Source: DATEPR01 sp963780635 (GTDB taxonomy: Bacteria; Actinomycetota; Actinomycetes; Mycobacteriales; Pseudonocardiaceae). Taken from it: a stretch of DNA of 64,000 nt. Where the stretch lies: assembly GCA_963780635.1 (NCBI GenBank), contig CAWACW010000012.1, positions 965,223 to 1,029,222 on the forward strand, read 5' to 3'. The notes beneath the pieces are model-generated. The model was given only the letters and a program-made list of their open reading frames with translations, ran no database searches and was not told where the DNA came from. A program made the translations under genes and the position numbers. Shown one piece after another: positions 26,082 to 34,900 of the stretch; position 1 is the first letter of the stretch, and each line of letters starts with the position of its first letter.

Positions 26082-26090
26082 AACGAAGCT
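26070..26090. other. Junction of two unrelated sequence blocks
   Basis: The plus-strand SDR stops resembling an SDR here, and the minus-strand WD40 protein stops resembling a WD40 protein at the same place (after GQQVGAS on its strand). Left of the point the genes resemble a non-mycobacterial actinomycete, and right of it they are mycobacterial. No insertion sequence, integrase, tRNA or direct repeat is visible at the point. A misassembly joining two genomes is the simplest explanation; a real recombination is the alternative. Confidence 0.7.
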
Positions 26091-28906
26091 CCGACCTGCT
26101 GGCCGCGTTCGGCGTCCCAGAGCTGGATGTTGTCATCAACTGCGACGGCGATGTGACGTCCGTCAGGGCTGAGCGCCAACTTGCCCACGAAGTTCTCGGC
26201 GTGGAGTTGAGCTTTCCACACCGAGCTGTCCAGCGGCCGAGTCCCACAGCCGGAGCTGCCCGCTGTAGTCGATCGCAGCGATACGAGTTCCATCTGGGTT
26301 GGACGCCAGCCCAGCCAGTCCACTGTCGTGGCGCATTGGCTGACCGACGGGCTGGCCAGATGTGGCGTCCCACAGCCGAATGGTGCCATCGATTCCCCCT
26401 CAGACGATCCGGGTGCCATCGCGGGTGTATGCGAGCAACCCAGACATTGCCGTCGTGGCCACCTAGCGGCTTTCCGACGGGCTGACCGGTCTTCGCGTCC
26501 CAAATGCGGACCACGTTGTCGGCGCCCCCGGAGACAAAGCGTGTGCCGTCAGGACTGAACGCTGCGCTGAACAACATCGACGACGTGTCGATCACCTTGA
26601 GCAGGTCCCGCTCCTGTTGTAGCGCAGTGACGAGCGGATACTGCTTGTCCCGGTTCGTCGACGGGATTTCCAGTGCGGCCAACAGCATCTGTATCCCGGC
26701 CACGTCGTCGCTGCCGCCCGCGCGGAGCCCGGCGAGCATCAACTGTGAATCCCCGTACAGCCGTAAGGCAGTCGCATCCATGAACCGGGCGTCGGCGTCG
26801 CGTCGCGCCTTGAATGCGACGACGAACCCGACTACCGCTGCGAGGGCGACAACCACCGCCAGCGCCAGCACGGCACGCAGGATCCGTGTTCGCTTGAGCA
26901 GCGCGCCAGCGTGCTGTTGCGCGTCTACCTTCGCCTGCTGTTCCGCTTCGGCCAACGCCTCTGCTGCCTGCTGACGTTCTTGCGCCGCGCGCAGTTCGGC
27001 CCCCTGTCGTTGCCGCTCGGTCTCGGCCTCGGCGTCTTGGTGCCGGCGCGATGCATGGAGGAATTCGGCCGCGGACGCGACGCGGTCCCGGAACATCGGC
27101 GAGGCGGCCAGCGCCTCGGCGGCGTCCAGGCGCACACCCTCGATGAGCCACTCGGGATTTCGTCCGTTGCGCTCCCATTCGCCGGAGGCACTGTCGAGCT
27201 TGTCCGCTTCCTTCAGGTCGCTCGCCTGCTCACGCAGCCACAGTACGAGCGGATCCCATTGCCGAAGAAGACTTTCCAGTGCGACTTCGACGACGGTCAC
27301 GCCGTCACGCTCGTCTTTGATCAGCAGCCGGCGCGGACACCATGGCGTCGATCAATTCGTGGCTGGCGGCTGGTAGCTCGACCGACCGTGCGACCCTCCG
27401 CGACGGGCATCGGTGGTAGGCTCGACCGTGGCGAGCCACGGGATGAACGCGGTCCGAAGCGTGTCGCAGCTGCCGTTCGCGCAGTCGGGGTCGGCGGAGA
27501 GCAGCGTGTCGATTTCGGCGTCCACGATCGTTGCATGCCGCCCATCGCCCATAGTGGTCAAGGTCAGCTGACCCGTACTCCGTAGTCGGCGTAGAGCCTC
27601 GAGAGGGTCAGTGCGAGCAGTGGCAAGCTGTCGCCGCCCCGGTGGCGGCCTGAGAAGCTCGCCACGAGCGCCGGGATCGAGACTCAACCGCAACCCTGCC
27701 GCAGATGCCGCGCGCGCCGGACCGGTGATCACCTCCTGGAACTCGGTGAGCGGCATCGGCTTGAGGTCGCCAAATTCCCGGGTATGCACTCGGCCAATTC
27801 GGGGCGGCCTGCAGACGACTTCGTAGCGGTCGGCGCGGATGGTTATCACGCGCGACAGCGGCAGCTCCTCGGTGGGCACCGTCTGCAGAAGTCGCTAAGC
27901 AGCTGAGGACACAGGTGTCGGCCTCCGAGCCCGCTTCGCGGCGAAAAGCTCCTCGCCCTGGTCGATCGGCAATATCAGGTCGGAGCGGCGCCTCGTCGAA
28001 GAAAGGCGTGGCGAGCGCTTCCCCCAGCCACTCGGCCAGCCGCCGGTGTCCCCGGCGAGGCACGCGGACTTGATGTCCCCGAGGGCAGGCTCACTCAGTC
28101 CCACCTCGTGCTCTGATGTTCAGGATCGCCCGGGCCAGTCCCTGCTCGCCGGTGAGCGCGGCGCGCTCGGGCCGGACGATGTCGCAGACCACGAAATTCG
28201 AGTGGTCGCGGCGCAACCGAGGCAGCAATCCCGCCCGGAGAAACGACGACTTCCCAACTCCGGACGGGCCGAGCACCACGAACATTCCCTCGACACCGGT
28301 GGTGCGCATGCCGCGCAGCGCGTCGAGCCCGCGGACGATCTGCGCGTCTCGGCCGAAGTAGACCGCGGCGTCGGTGTCTTCCATCGGTTGCCAGCCGCGG
28401 TACGGCGCTCGTTTGGGATCTTCCGGCGGTGGCCAGGGAAAGTGTTCGGCGCCAATGCCGGCTTCCCGGACGCCGCGCAGCAGCCTGTCCAGGCCTTCGG
28501 CGGAGAATTGGACGGGCTCCTGGCCGTCCGTGGATACCGTCGTGACGGGTCCCGCGCCCGGGAACAGATCGCAGTACTGCCACTCGTGCGTCTTGTCACC
28601 CGCGGCCAGTGGGTCGAGCCGAGCGCAGAAGATTCGCTTGTTGAGCGACTCGGCGTAGCGGTATTCGACGAGGCACTCCGAGGACTGCTCCCAGTTCGGG
28701 CTGAGCAGGCACAAGACCGCCTCGCATCGGTCGACCGCTCGGAACAGCTCTGATTTCCAGCGGTTTCCGGGCATGAGGCCGGTCTGCGGGTCGACGTCGA
28801 GAAAGATGCCACCGCGCAGGCTGGGGTGGTTCTCGGTAAGCCACTGGATCAGTGCCACCGCAGACGCGGTGTCCACACTCGAGTGGCTCACAAAGATCCG
28901 GTACAT
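26080..28906 (-). pseudogene. TIR-nSTAND-WD40 protein, multiply frameshifted and 3' truncated
   Basis: Pieces in different frames assemble into one large signalling ATPase. At 28906 it starts with a TIR-like domain (MYRIFVSHSSVDTASAVAL, then FLDVDPQTGLMPG), followed by an nSTAND NTPase with Walker A GPSGVGKSSFLRAGLLPRL and a Walker B-like LILPIDQGEELF. A helical region PLTEFQEVITGPARA and DAEIDTLLSADPD come next. A long coiled coil (27,000 region) and a membrane helix (ILRAVLALAVVVALAAVVGF) lead into WD40 repeats (FSPDGTRFVSGGADNVVRIWDAKTG). Frame changes occur near 28,100, 28,040, 27,990, 27,890, 27,650 and 27,370, and again near 26,440-26,220. The 3' end is lost at the 26,080 junction. Such proteins are linked to immunity or stress signalling. 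Confidence 0.75.
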
Positions 28907-28978
28907 GAACTCAGATCATCGCGGAAGTCGCGGAGATGATTGCAGGTATTCGAATACCCGATCGGCTAATGCCGACGA

Positions 28979-30670
28979 TCAGTGGACATCGTGAACGATC
29001 GTGCGCGTTCCGTGCGCATCTCGCCGCGTAATGCGCTGCGCATCCAGCATTTCCAGTAAAGGGACAGCCACACGGCGGCTAGTTCCCAGCGCGCGTTTGG
29101 CCTCGCTGACCGTGAACGGTTGCGGCAGCTTTGTCAGTATCGCGGCGGCTCTTTCGAACGCGTCGGGTCCGAGCACCACACCGTCGGTGATCCTGGTAAG
29201 GCGTTTCGCGCGGACAGCGGCGCCGAGTTCCTGTGCGCCCAGTTCGAGTTTCTTGAGCTCGTCGGCCTCCGGTGCGCGGAAAGGCTCGGCGGCCAACCAC
29301 TCCTCGACCGTGCGCAGAGCCTTGTCGACGCGTGCCGGCAGCTGTGTTCCCGGTCGGCGAACCCGGCCGTCGGCGACCTCGAGGTTCGTCCCTTCCAGCA
29401 GCGGCGCCACCAACTCGGCGGCGGGCAGTTCTGCCTGCTGGCGCGCGGTCTCGAGTGGCATGCCCGCCGCGAGGTCGTGGTCGGCATGCCACTTTTCGAG
29501 CGCCGTCATCAAATGACGACGCCGCTCGGACCACCACTGGGTGTCGACGACCCACGCACCCACCCGCTCACCCGTTGCCTCGAAACCCATGGCGCGCAAC
29601 TCTTCTGCGCGTGCGCAGACGGGCGGGCGGACGCGGCCGGTGGCCAGCTCGTCGCCCCGCTCTCGCGCCGCTCCTCGGCGGCGCAACGCAGGCGGTCGCA
29701 CGTCGAGCACCTCGACGCCCGCTGCGATCCGATGCTCCCCCGGATCACGCAACAGCCCGATGTCGCCGACGCGCAACGGCAGCGGTCGCGCCAGGCGTAG
29801 CCGCGCCCCCTTCGCGCCGAGCATGCGGACGCGCACCGGTACGGCTGCAGAACCGATGTGCAGCACCAACTCTCGGTGCATGTCGGCCGCCGAGTGCAGT
29901 GCGACATCGACTTCCGCCGTATCAAGCCACGCGCCGGGGGTCCGAAGAGTGTCGCCGCGGCCGATGTCATGCCGGTCCACGCCTCGCACGTTCACCGCGA
30001 CGCGGGCCACCGCGGCGACTGAAGCGTGGTCGCGGCCCAGCGACTGCAAGCCGCGGACCGTGACCCGCTTCCCGGCGTGCTCGAGCTCGTCGCCGACTCG
30101 GATAGTGCCTGCGGCGAGCGTGCCGGTGACAACCGTGCCGGCCCCTCGCACGGTGAACGAGCGGTCCACCCAGAGCCGCACATCGGCGTCGCGGTCCGGT
30201 GGCGGTTGCCGGTCAACCAGTGAAAGTAATTGCGCGCGAACTGATTCCATGTCAGTGCCGAGCGCCACAGGCGCGCCGGGGAACCGCTCCCGCACCTGCG
30301 CGATGGCGGGCCCCGGGTCGGCGAGATCCGCCTTGCTGATCACCCCCAGCACATCCCGCACGCCCAGCGCCTTCACAGCCGCGAAGTGCTCCTCGGACTG
30401 CGGCATCCAGCCCTCTGTCGCCGCCACCACGAACACCACCGCCGGCACCGGACCCACACCGGCGAGCATGTTCGCGACGAACCGCTCGTGACCGGGCACG
30501 TCGACGAAGGCGATCTGCCGCCCGTCGAGCTCCGTCCATGCAAAGCCGAGGTCGATGGTCAGGCCGCGGCGCTGTTCCTCGGCGAGACGGTCCGGCCACA
30601 TGCCGGTGAGCCGGTGCACGAGCGTCGACTTTCCGTGGTCGACATGCCCGGCCGTCGCTACGACGAACAC
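28979..30670 (-). CDS. selB: Selenocysteine-specific elongation factor SelB
   Basis: This 563-residue translation GTPase delivers Sec-tRNA to UGA codons with a SECIS element. G1 TAGHVDHGKSTLVHRL, switch motif RRGLTIDLGFAW, G3 DVPGHERF and G4 SKAD are all present. Beta-barrel domains follow, and then the C-terminal winged-helix SECIS-binding repeats (about 370-563, ending VAVPLLEMLDAQRITRRD). Its start overlaps the selA 3' end by 13 bases, so selA and selB are one message. Confidence 0.95.
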   Translation of the reverse strand: MFVVATAGHVDHGKSTLVHRLTGMWPDRLAEEQRRGLTIDLGFAWTELDGRQIAFVDVPGHERFVANMLAGVGPVPAVVFVVAATEGWMPQSEEHFAAVKALGVRDVLGVISKADLADPGPAIAQVRERFPGAPVALGTDMESVRAQLLSLVDRQPPPDRDADVRLWVDRSFTVRGAGTVVTGTLAAGTIRVGDELEHAGKRVTVRGLQSLGRDHASVAAVARVAVNVRGVDRHDIGRGDTLRTPGAWLDTAEVDVALHSAADMHRELVLHIGSAAVPVRVRMLGAKGARLRLARPLPLRVGDIGLLRDPGEHRIAAGVEVLDVRPPALRRRGAARERGDELATGRVRPPVCARAEELRAMGFEATGERVGAWVVDTQWWSERRRHLMTALEKWHADHDLAAGMPLETARQQAELPAAELVAPLLEGTNLEVADGRVRRPGTQLPARVDKALRTVEEWLAAEPFRAPEADELKKLELGAQELGAAVRAKRLTRITDGVVLGPDAFERAAAILTKLPQPFTVSEAKRALGTSRRVAVPLLEMLDAQRITRRDAHGTRTIVHDVH

Positions 30671-31938
30671 GCCCGCACCGCCGCGAGCAGCTGCTCATCC
30701 TCGTCCGGCGTGACCGTGCGCAGATCCAGCACGCACCGCCCGGCTTCCAGGCGCCCGACGACCGGGGGTTTGCCGGTGCGCAACGGCGCGGCGTAGCGCT
30801 CGGGCAGGCTCACCCCTGCGCTGGGCAGCTCGACGCCCGGCGCGCCGCCACCACCGACGGCCGCGAGGCAGTCCACGGCCTGCGCGTCCGGCAGCTGCTC
30901 GGCGATCCGCTCCGCGCGACGCCGCAGGACGGCCGCGTCGGCGTCGAGCGCCTCGACCACCGGCGGCGTCGGTCCGATCAGCGTCGCCTCGAGCGCGGCG
31001 AGAGTCAGCTTGTCCACCCGCACCGCCCGCGCAGCGGGGTGCCGCCGCACCCGCTCGATCAGTTCCGCTGTGCCGAACATCAGACCCGCCTGCGGACCGC
31101 CGAGAAGCTTGTCGCCGCTGGCAGTGACCAGGTCGGCGCCGTCGCGCACCATGCTGGTCGCGTCGGGCTCGTCGGGCAGCAGCGGGTGCGGGGTCAGCAG
31201 GCCGGAGCCGATGTCGACGACGAGGGGGACGTCGAGTTCGGCGAGTTCGGCGACAGGGACGGCAGACGTGAAGCCGGTGACGTCGAAGTTCGACGGGTGC
31301 ACCTTGAGCACGAAGCCGGTGTCGGGCCCGATGGCCTCTTTGTAGTCGCGGAGATGCGTGCGGTTGGTGGTGCCGACCTCGCGAAGCCGCGCGCCGGTGG
31401 ACGCCAGCAGTTCGGGGATGCGGAACCCGTCACCGATCTCGACGAACTCGCCGCGGCTGATGACGATCTCCTTGCCGAACGCGAGAGCCATGGCTGCGAG
31501 CAAGAGCGCGGCGGCGTTGTTGTTGACCACGTGTACACCGCCCGCGGTGGGGACGGCGCTGGCCAACGCGGCCAGAGCGCCACGGCCGCGGCGGGCACGG
31601 CGACCCGTTTCGAGGTCGAACTCGACGTCTGTGGCGCGGCCCGCGGTCACCACGGCGTCGAGCGCGGCCTGCGACAACGGCGCGCGGCCCAGGTTGGTGT
31701 GCACGACCACGCCGGTCGCGTTGATCACCGGCCGCAGGCTCGTCGCGCTGGCCGGCAGCGCGGCAAGGGCATGTTCGGCGACCTGCTCCGGCGCGATCTC
31801 TCCCGCCCTTGCGCGCTCCTGCGCTTGCGCCACAACGGATTTCACCAACGCTCGACCCAGCACCCGCTCCGCGTCGGCGAGCCGCGGATCGGCAAGCAGC
31901 TCGTCGGTGCGGGGAACTCGGCGGCGCGGGTCATCCAT
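30658..31938 (-). CDS. selA: L-seryl-tRNA(Sec) selenium transferase SelA
   Basis: This 426-residue PLP enzyme converts Ser-tRNA(Sec) to Sec-tRNA(Sec) using selenophosphate. VINATGVVVHTNLGRAPLS and the PLP-lysine motif TASGDKLLGGPQAGL (Lys about 277) are diagnostic. The ATG at 31938 gives MDDPRRRVPRTDELL; the frame remains open upstream only because it runs through the tRNA gene. The start codon is 17 bases past the CCA end of tRNA-Sec on the same strand, so tRNA and mRNA are probably made together. Confidence 0.95.
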   Translation of the reverse strand: MDDPRRRVPRTDELLADPRLADAERVLGRALVKSVVAQAQERARAGEIAPEQVAEHALAALPASATSLRPVINATGVVVHTNLGRAPLSQAALDAVVTAGRATDVEFDLETGRRARRGRGALAALASAVPTAGGVHVVNNNAAALLLAAMALAFGKEIVISRGEFVEIGDGFRIPELLASTGARLREVGTTNRTHLRDYKEAIGPDTGFVLKVHPSNFDVTGFTSAVPVAELAELDVPLVVDIGSGLLTPHPLLPDEPDATSMVRDGADLVTASGDKLLGGPQAGLMFGTAELIERVRRHPAARAVRVDKLTLAALEATLIGPTPPVVEALDADAAVLRRRAERIAEQLPDAQAVDCLAAVGGGGAPGVELPSAGVSLPERYAAPLRTGKPPVVGRLEAGRCVLDLRTVTPDEDEQLLAAVRACSS

Positions 31939-31955
31939 GGTGGAGGCCCGTTGGA

Positions 31956-32050
31956 TGGCGGAGGCGGACGGGAATCGAACCCGCCAGCGACAGGACCTGC
32001 CGCTCAGCGATTTTGAAGACCGTGCCGGCCACCAGACCGGATACGCCTCC
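31956..32050 (-). tRNA. selC: tRNA-Sec (UCA anticodon)
   Basis: The minus strand begins GGAGGCGTAT at 32050 and ends in the matching 3' acceptor strand, discriminator G and an encoded CCA (31956-31958). The anticodon loop reads CTTCAAA, with TCA at 32014-32016. The T arm has GGTTCGATTCC. The length of 95 bases including CCA, with a long variable arm, is right for bacterial tRNA-Sec. It lies between selA and selD. Confidence 0.96.
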
Positions 32051-32130
32051 CTGGGCCATGGGTTCATCATGGCAAATCACACCAGTAACAGCTTCCACTG
32101 GAGTCCCTCGGCGAGGGCGTGGGTCGGTTT

Positions 32131-32246
32131 GCCCGCTTCTTAGCGACTGTGACGTCGGCGCTGGTAGATGGCGAATCGGTGGTGCAGCGATGAGCGACAA
32201 ATTCCAGCGTTAGTGCTGGTCAGAGAACTGTCGCTAAGAAGCGGGC
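32131..32246. repeat. 17-bp inverted repeat flanking 82 bases, between tRNA-Sec and selD
   Basis: GCCCGCTTCTTAGCGAC (32131-32147) recurs as its exact reverse complement at 32230-32246. The inner 82 bases include a smaller hairpin, CCAGC-N6-GCTGG. It is located in the gene-free stretch 32051-32360 between divergent selC-selA-selB and selD. It could be a structured leader, a paired operator, or a miniature inverted-repeat element. No flanking target duplication is evident. Confidence 0.7.
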
Positions 32247-32360
32247 AGAACGGAAGTCCACCGGATCTGGTTGCCAGTGGGGCATCTGTGACGAAGAAGT
32301 CTGGGCGCGGATGTGACGGGCGCCGGGCCGCGACGAACGGGCGCGGGGCACGATGGCGAC

Positions 32361-33368
32361 ATGGCCTACCGACTCACCCAGTACGCCCACGGCGGGGGGT
32401 GCGCGTGCAAGATTCCGCCGGGCGAACTCGAGGAAGTGGTTCGGGGGCTGACGAAGGCAGCACCGCTGAATCCGCCGGGAGAGCTACTCGTAGGACTGGA
32501 CGACGGCGACGACGCGGCCGCGGTGCGGATCGAACACGGCATTGCACTGATCGCGACGACCGACTTCTTCACGCCCGTGGTCGACGACGCATACGACTGG
32601 GGCCGCATCGCGGCCACCAACGCGCTCTCCGACGTGTACGCGATGGGCGGGACGCCCGTGGTGGCGGTCAACCTGTTGGGATGGCCGCGCGACGTGTTGC
32701 CTTTCGCCCTGGCCGCCGAGACTCTGCGCGGCGGGCTCGACGTATGCAATGAGGCGGGCTGCCATCTGGCCGGCGGGCACAGCGTCGACGACCCGGAACC
32801 CAAGTACGGCCTGGCCGTCACGGGGATCGCCGATCCGAATCGGTTGTTGCGCAACAGCTCTGGTAAAGCCGGGACGCCGTTGTCGCTGACGAAGCCGCTG
32901 GGAATCGGCGTGCTCAACAGCAAACACAAGGCCACAGGCGAACGATTCCCCGAGGCTATCGACGCGATGACCACACTCAACGCAGAGGCCGCCGCCGCAG
33001 CACTCAACGCCGGGGTCGAATGTGCTACGGACGTCACGGGTTTCGGCCTCCTGGGCCACCTCTACAAGCTCGCGCGTGCCAGCGGCGTGACGGCGGTCAT
33101 CGACGCCGCAGCGGTGCCCTATCTGGACGGCGCGCGACAAGCACTCGAAGAGGGTTACGTGAGCGGAGGAACGCGGCGAAACCTCGACTGGGTTGAGCCG
33201 CACGCCGACTTCTCGGCCATCGGCGAAGGGGAGGCGCTATTGCTTGCCGACGCGCAGACCTCCGGCGGCCTTCTGATCGCCGGCGAGATTCCGGGCGCTC
33301 CGGTGATCGGTGAGCTGGTGCCGCGGGGCGAGCACACGGTCGTCGTCCGAGCAGTAGGGCATTCTTAG
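32361..33368 (+). CDS. selD: Selenophosphate synthase SelD
   Basis: This 335-residue ATP-dependent enzyme makes selenophosphate from selenide. The N-terminal glycine-rich segment YAHGGGCACKIPPGEL holds the catalytic Cys (not Sec here) and the conserved Lys. ATTDFFTPVVDDAYDWGRIAATNALSDVYAMGG and DVTGFGLLGHL are family signatures. The ATG at 32361 was preferred over an open extension of 16 codons. It is divergent from the tRNA-Sec/selA/selB unit. Together these genes form a complete Sec decoding set. Confidence 0.95.
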   Translation: MAYRLTQYAHGGGCACKIPPGELEEVVRGLTKAAPLNPPGELLVGLDDGDDAAAVRIEHGIALIATTDFFTPVVDDAYDWGRIAATNALSDVYAMGGTPVVAVNLLGWPRDVLPFALAAETLRGGLDVCNEAGCHLAGGHSVDDPEPKYGLAVTGIADPNRLLRNSSGKAGTPLSLTKPLGIGVLNSKHKATGERFPEAIDAMTTLNAEAAAAALNAGVECATDVTGFGLLGHLYKLARASGVTAVIDAAAVPYLDGARQALEEGYVSGGTRRNLDWVEPHADFSAIGEGEALLLADAQTSGGLLIAGEIPGAPVIGELVPRGEHTVVVRAVGHS

Positions 33369-33371
33369 CCC

Positions 33372-34025
33372 GTGAACGTCGAAGAGTTGCTGCAGTCGGT
33401 GCCACCGCTCGCCGTCTATCTCATCGTGGGGGCGGTCATTGGCATCGAAAGTCTCGGCATACCGCTGCCGGGAGAGATCGCCCTCGTCAGTGCGGCACTG
33501 CTGGCGTCACGACACACACTCGACATCAGTCCGATAGGCGTCGGTGCGGCGGCGGCCATCGGGGCGATCATCGGCGACACGATCGGGTATTCGATCGGCC
33601 GGCGCTACGGCATGTCCTTGTTCGAGCGACTGGGCAAACGGTTCCCCAAACACTTCGGACCCGGCCATGTAGCGCTGGCCAAGCACTTGTTCGCCCGGTG
33701 GGGCGTGTGGGCGGTCTTCTTCGGCCGTTTCATCGCACTGCTGCGCATCTTCGCGGGCCCGCTCGCCGGTGCGCTGCGGATGCGTTATGCGAAGTTCCTG
33801 GCAGCTAACGCAGCCGGTGGAGTGCTCTGGGCGGGCGGCACCACCGCGGTCGTCTATTTCGCGGGCCTGGCCGCCGAGCGCTGGCTGTCGCGCTTCTCGT
33901 GGATTGCCCTGGTCGTTGCCATCGTCATCGGAATCGTCGTCACGTTGCTTCTGCGCGACCGCACCGCACGAATGATCCGCGAGCTCGAGGATGAGCACAG
34001 TTGGGAAACACTGCGCACGCCCTAG
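33372..34025 (+). CDS. DedA-family membrane protein
   Basis: This 217-residue membrane protein is of the DedA/SNARE-associated (VTT) family. PLPGEIALVSAALLAS, the re-entrant-type ...GAIIGDTIGYSIGRRYG and FARWGVWAVFFGRFIALLRIFAGPLAGALRMRYAKFLAANAAGG are the conserved stretches, with the essential Arg in FGRF and LLR. Members move polyprenyl-phosphate or phospholipids across the membrane. GTG start, 3 bases after selD, so likely co-transcribed with it. No functional link to selenium is known to me. Confidence 0.9.
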   Translation: MNVEELLQSVPPLAVYLIVGAVIGIESLGIPLPGEIALVSAALLASRHTLDISPIGVGAAAAIGAIIGDTIGYSIGRRYGMSLFERLGKRFPKHFGPGHVALAKHLFARWGVWAVFFGRFIALLRIFAGPLAGALRMRYAKFLAANAAGGVLWAGGTTAVVYFAGLAAERWLSRFSWIALVVAIVIGIVVTLLLRDRTARMIRELEDEHSWETLRTP

Positions 34026-34028
34026 AAG

Positions 34029-34898
34029 CTAGGCCTTCACCAGCGTGAACTGACCGAGGTTGCTGATGCCGCGCCGGAAGAAGTCGGAGCATCCGACCAG
34101 ATAGCGCATGTACCGGTCGTAGACCTCAGCCGATGTCGCGGCGATGGCCTCGTCGCGGGCGGCTTCCAGGTTCGATGCCCAGGTGTCCAGTGTCCGCACG
34201 TAGTGCTCGTCCAACAGCTGAAGGTTCTCCACCGTAAAGCCGACGGCGCCGGACAAGCCGATGATGTCCTCGTCGCACGGTATCGAGCCGCCCGGGAAGA
34301 TCTCCTTGGCGATGAACCGCATGAACTTCAGGTCGGACATCACGATCGGTATGCCCATCTCCGGCCAGCGCTTCAACGGGTGCCCCATGATCGTCTGCAA
34401 CACCATCCGGCCGCCGTGGGGAAGGATGCGGTCGCACGTCTCGAAGAACGCCGCATACCGCTCTTTCGGGAACGCCTCGAACGCCTCGATGCTGACGATC
34501 CGGTCGACGGGCTCCTCGAACTGCTCCCAGCCCTTCAGGAACACCCGGCGGGACAGGTCCGTGTCGATCTCCTCCAGAAGATGCTCGCAGTAGACGGCCT
34601 GGTTCTTGCTCAGCGTCAGGCCGACCACGTTGACGCCGTAGTTCTCGACCGCGCGCTTCATCACCGAGCCCCAACCGCAGCCGACGTCAAGCAGCGTCAT
34701 CCCTGGCTGCAGGTCGAGCTTGCCTAGCGCGAGGTCGATCTTGGCCATCTGCGCTTCTTCGAGCGTCACCCCGTCGTTCTCGAAGAATGCACAGCTGTAG
34801 GTCCGCGACGGGTCCTGGAACACTCCGAAGAACTCGTCGGAGAGGTCGTAGTGTGCCTGAATCTCCTCGAAGTGGGGACGCATGTCCGTTGGTGCCAC
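34029..34898 (-). CDS. Mycolic acid cyclopropane synthase / methyltransferase 2
   Basis: This 289-residue SAM methyltransferase belongs to the CmaA/MmaA/PcaA group that modifies meromycolate chains. Motifs: HYDLSDEFFGVFQDPSRTYSC, SAM loop LLDVGCGWGSVMKRAVE, FEEPVDRIVSIEAFEAF and the lid HPLKRWPEMG. The GTG at 34898 is chosen, 2 bases after the upstream paralogue stop, using AAGAGG as the ribosome site; an ATG ten codons earlier would overlap that gene. Which modification (cis-cyclopropane, methoxy or other) cannot be told from sequence alone. Confidence 0.9.
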   Translation of the reverse strand: MAPTDMRPHFEEIQAHYDLSDEFFGVFQDPSRTYSCAFFENDGVTLEEAQMAKIDLALGKLDLQPGMTLLDVGCGWGSVMKRAVENYGVNVVGLTLSKNQAVYCEHLLEEIDTDLSRRVFLKGWEQFEEPVDRIVSIEAFEAFPKERYAAFFETCDRILPHGGRMVLQTIMGHPLKRWPEMGIPIVMSDLKFMRFIAKEIFPGGSIPCDEDIIGLSGAVGFTVENLQLLDEHYVRTLDTWASNLEAARDEAIAATSAEVYDRYMRYLVGCSDFFRRGISNLGQFTLVKA

Positions 34899-34900
34899 TG

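Noticed and set aside
30658..32070. Longer SelA starting at 32070
   Set aside because: The extra 44 codons run through the tRNA-Sec gene; the ATG at 31938 gives the normal SelA N-terminus.
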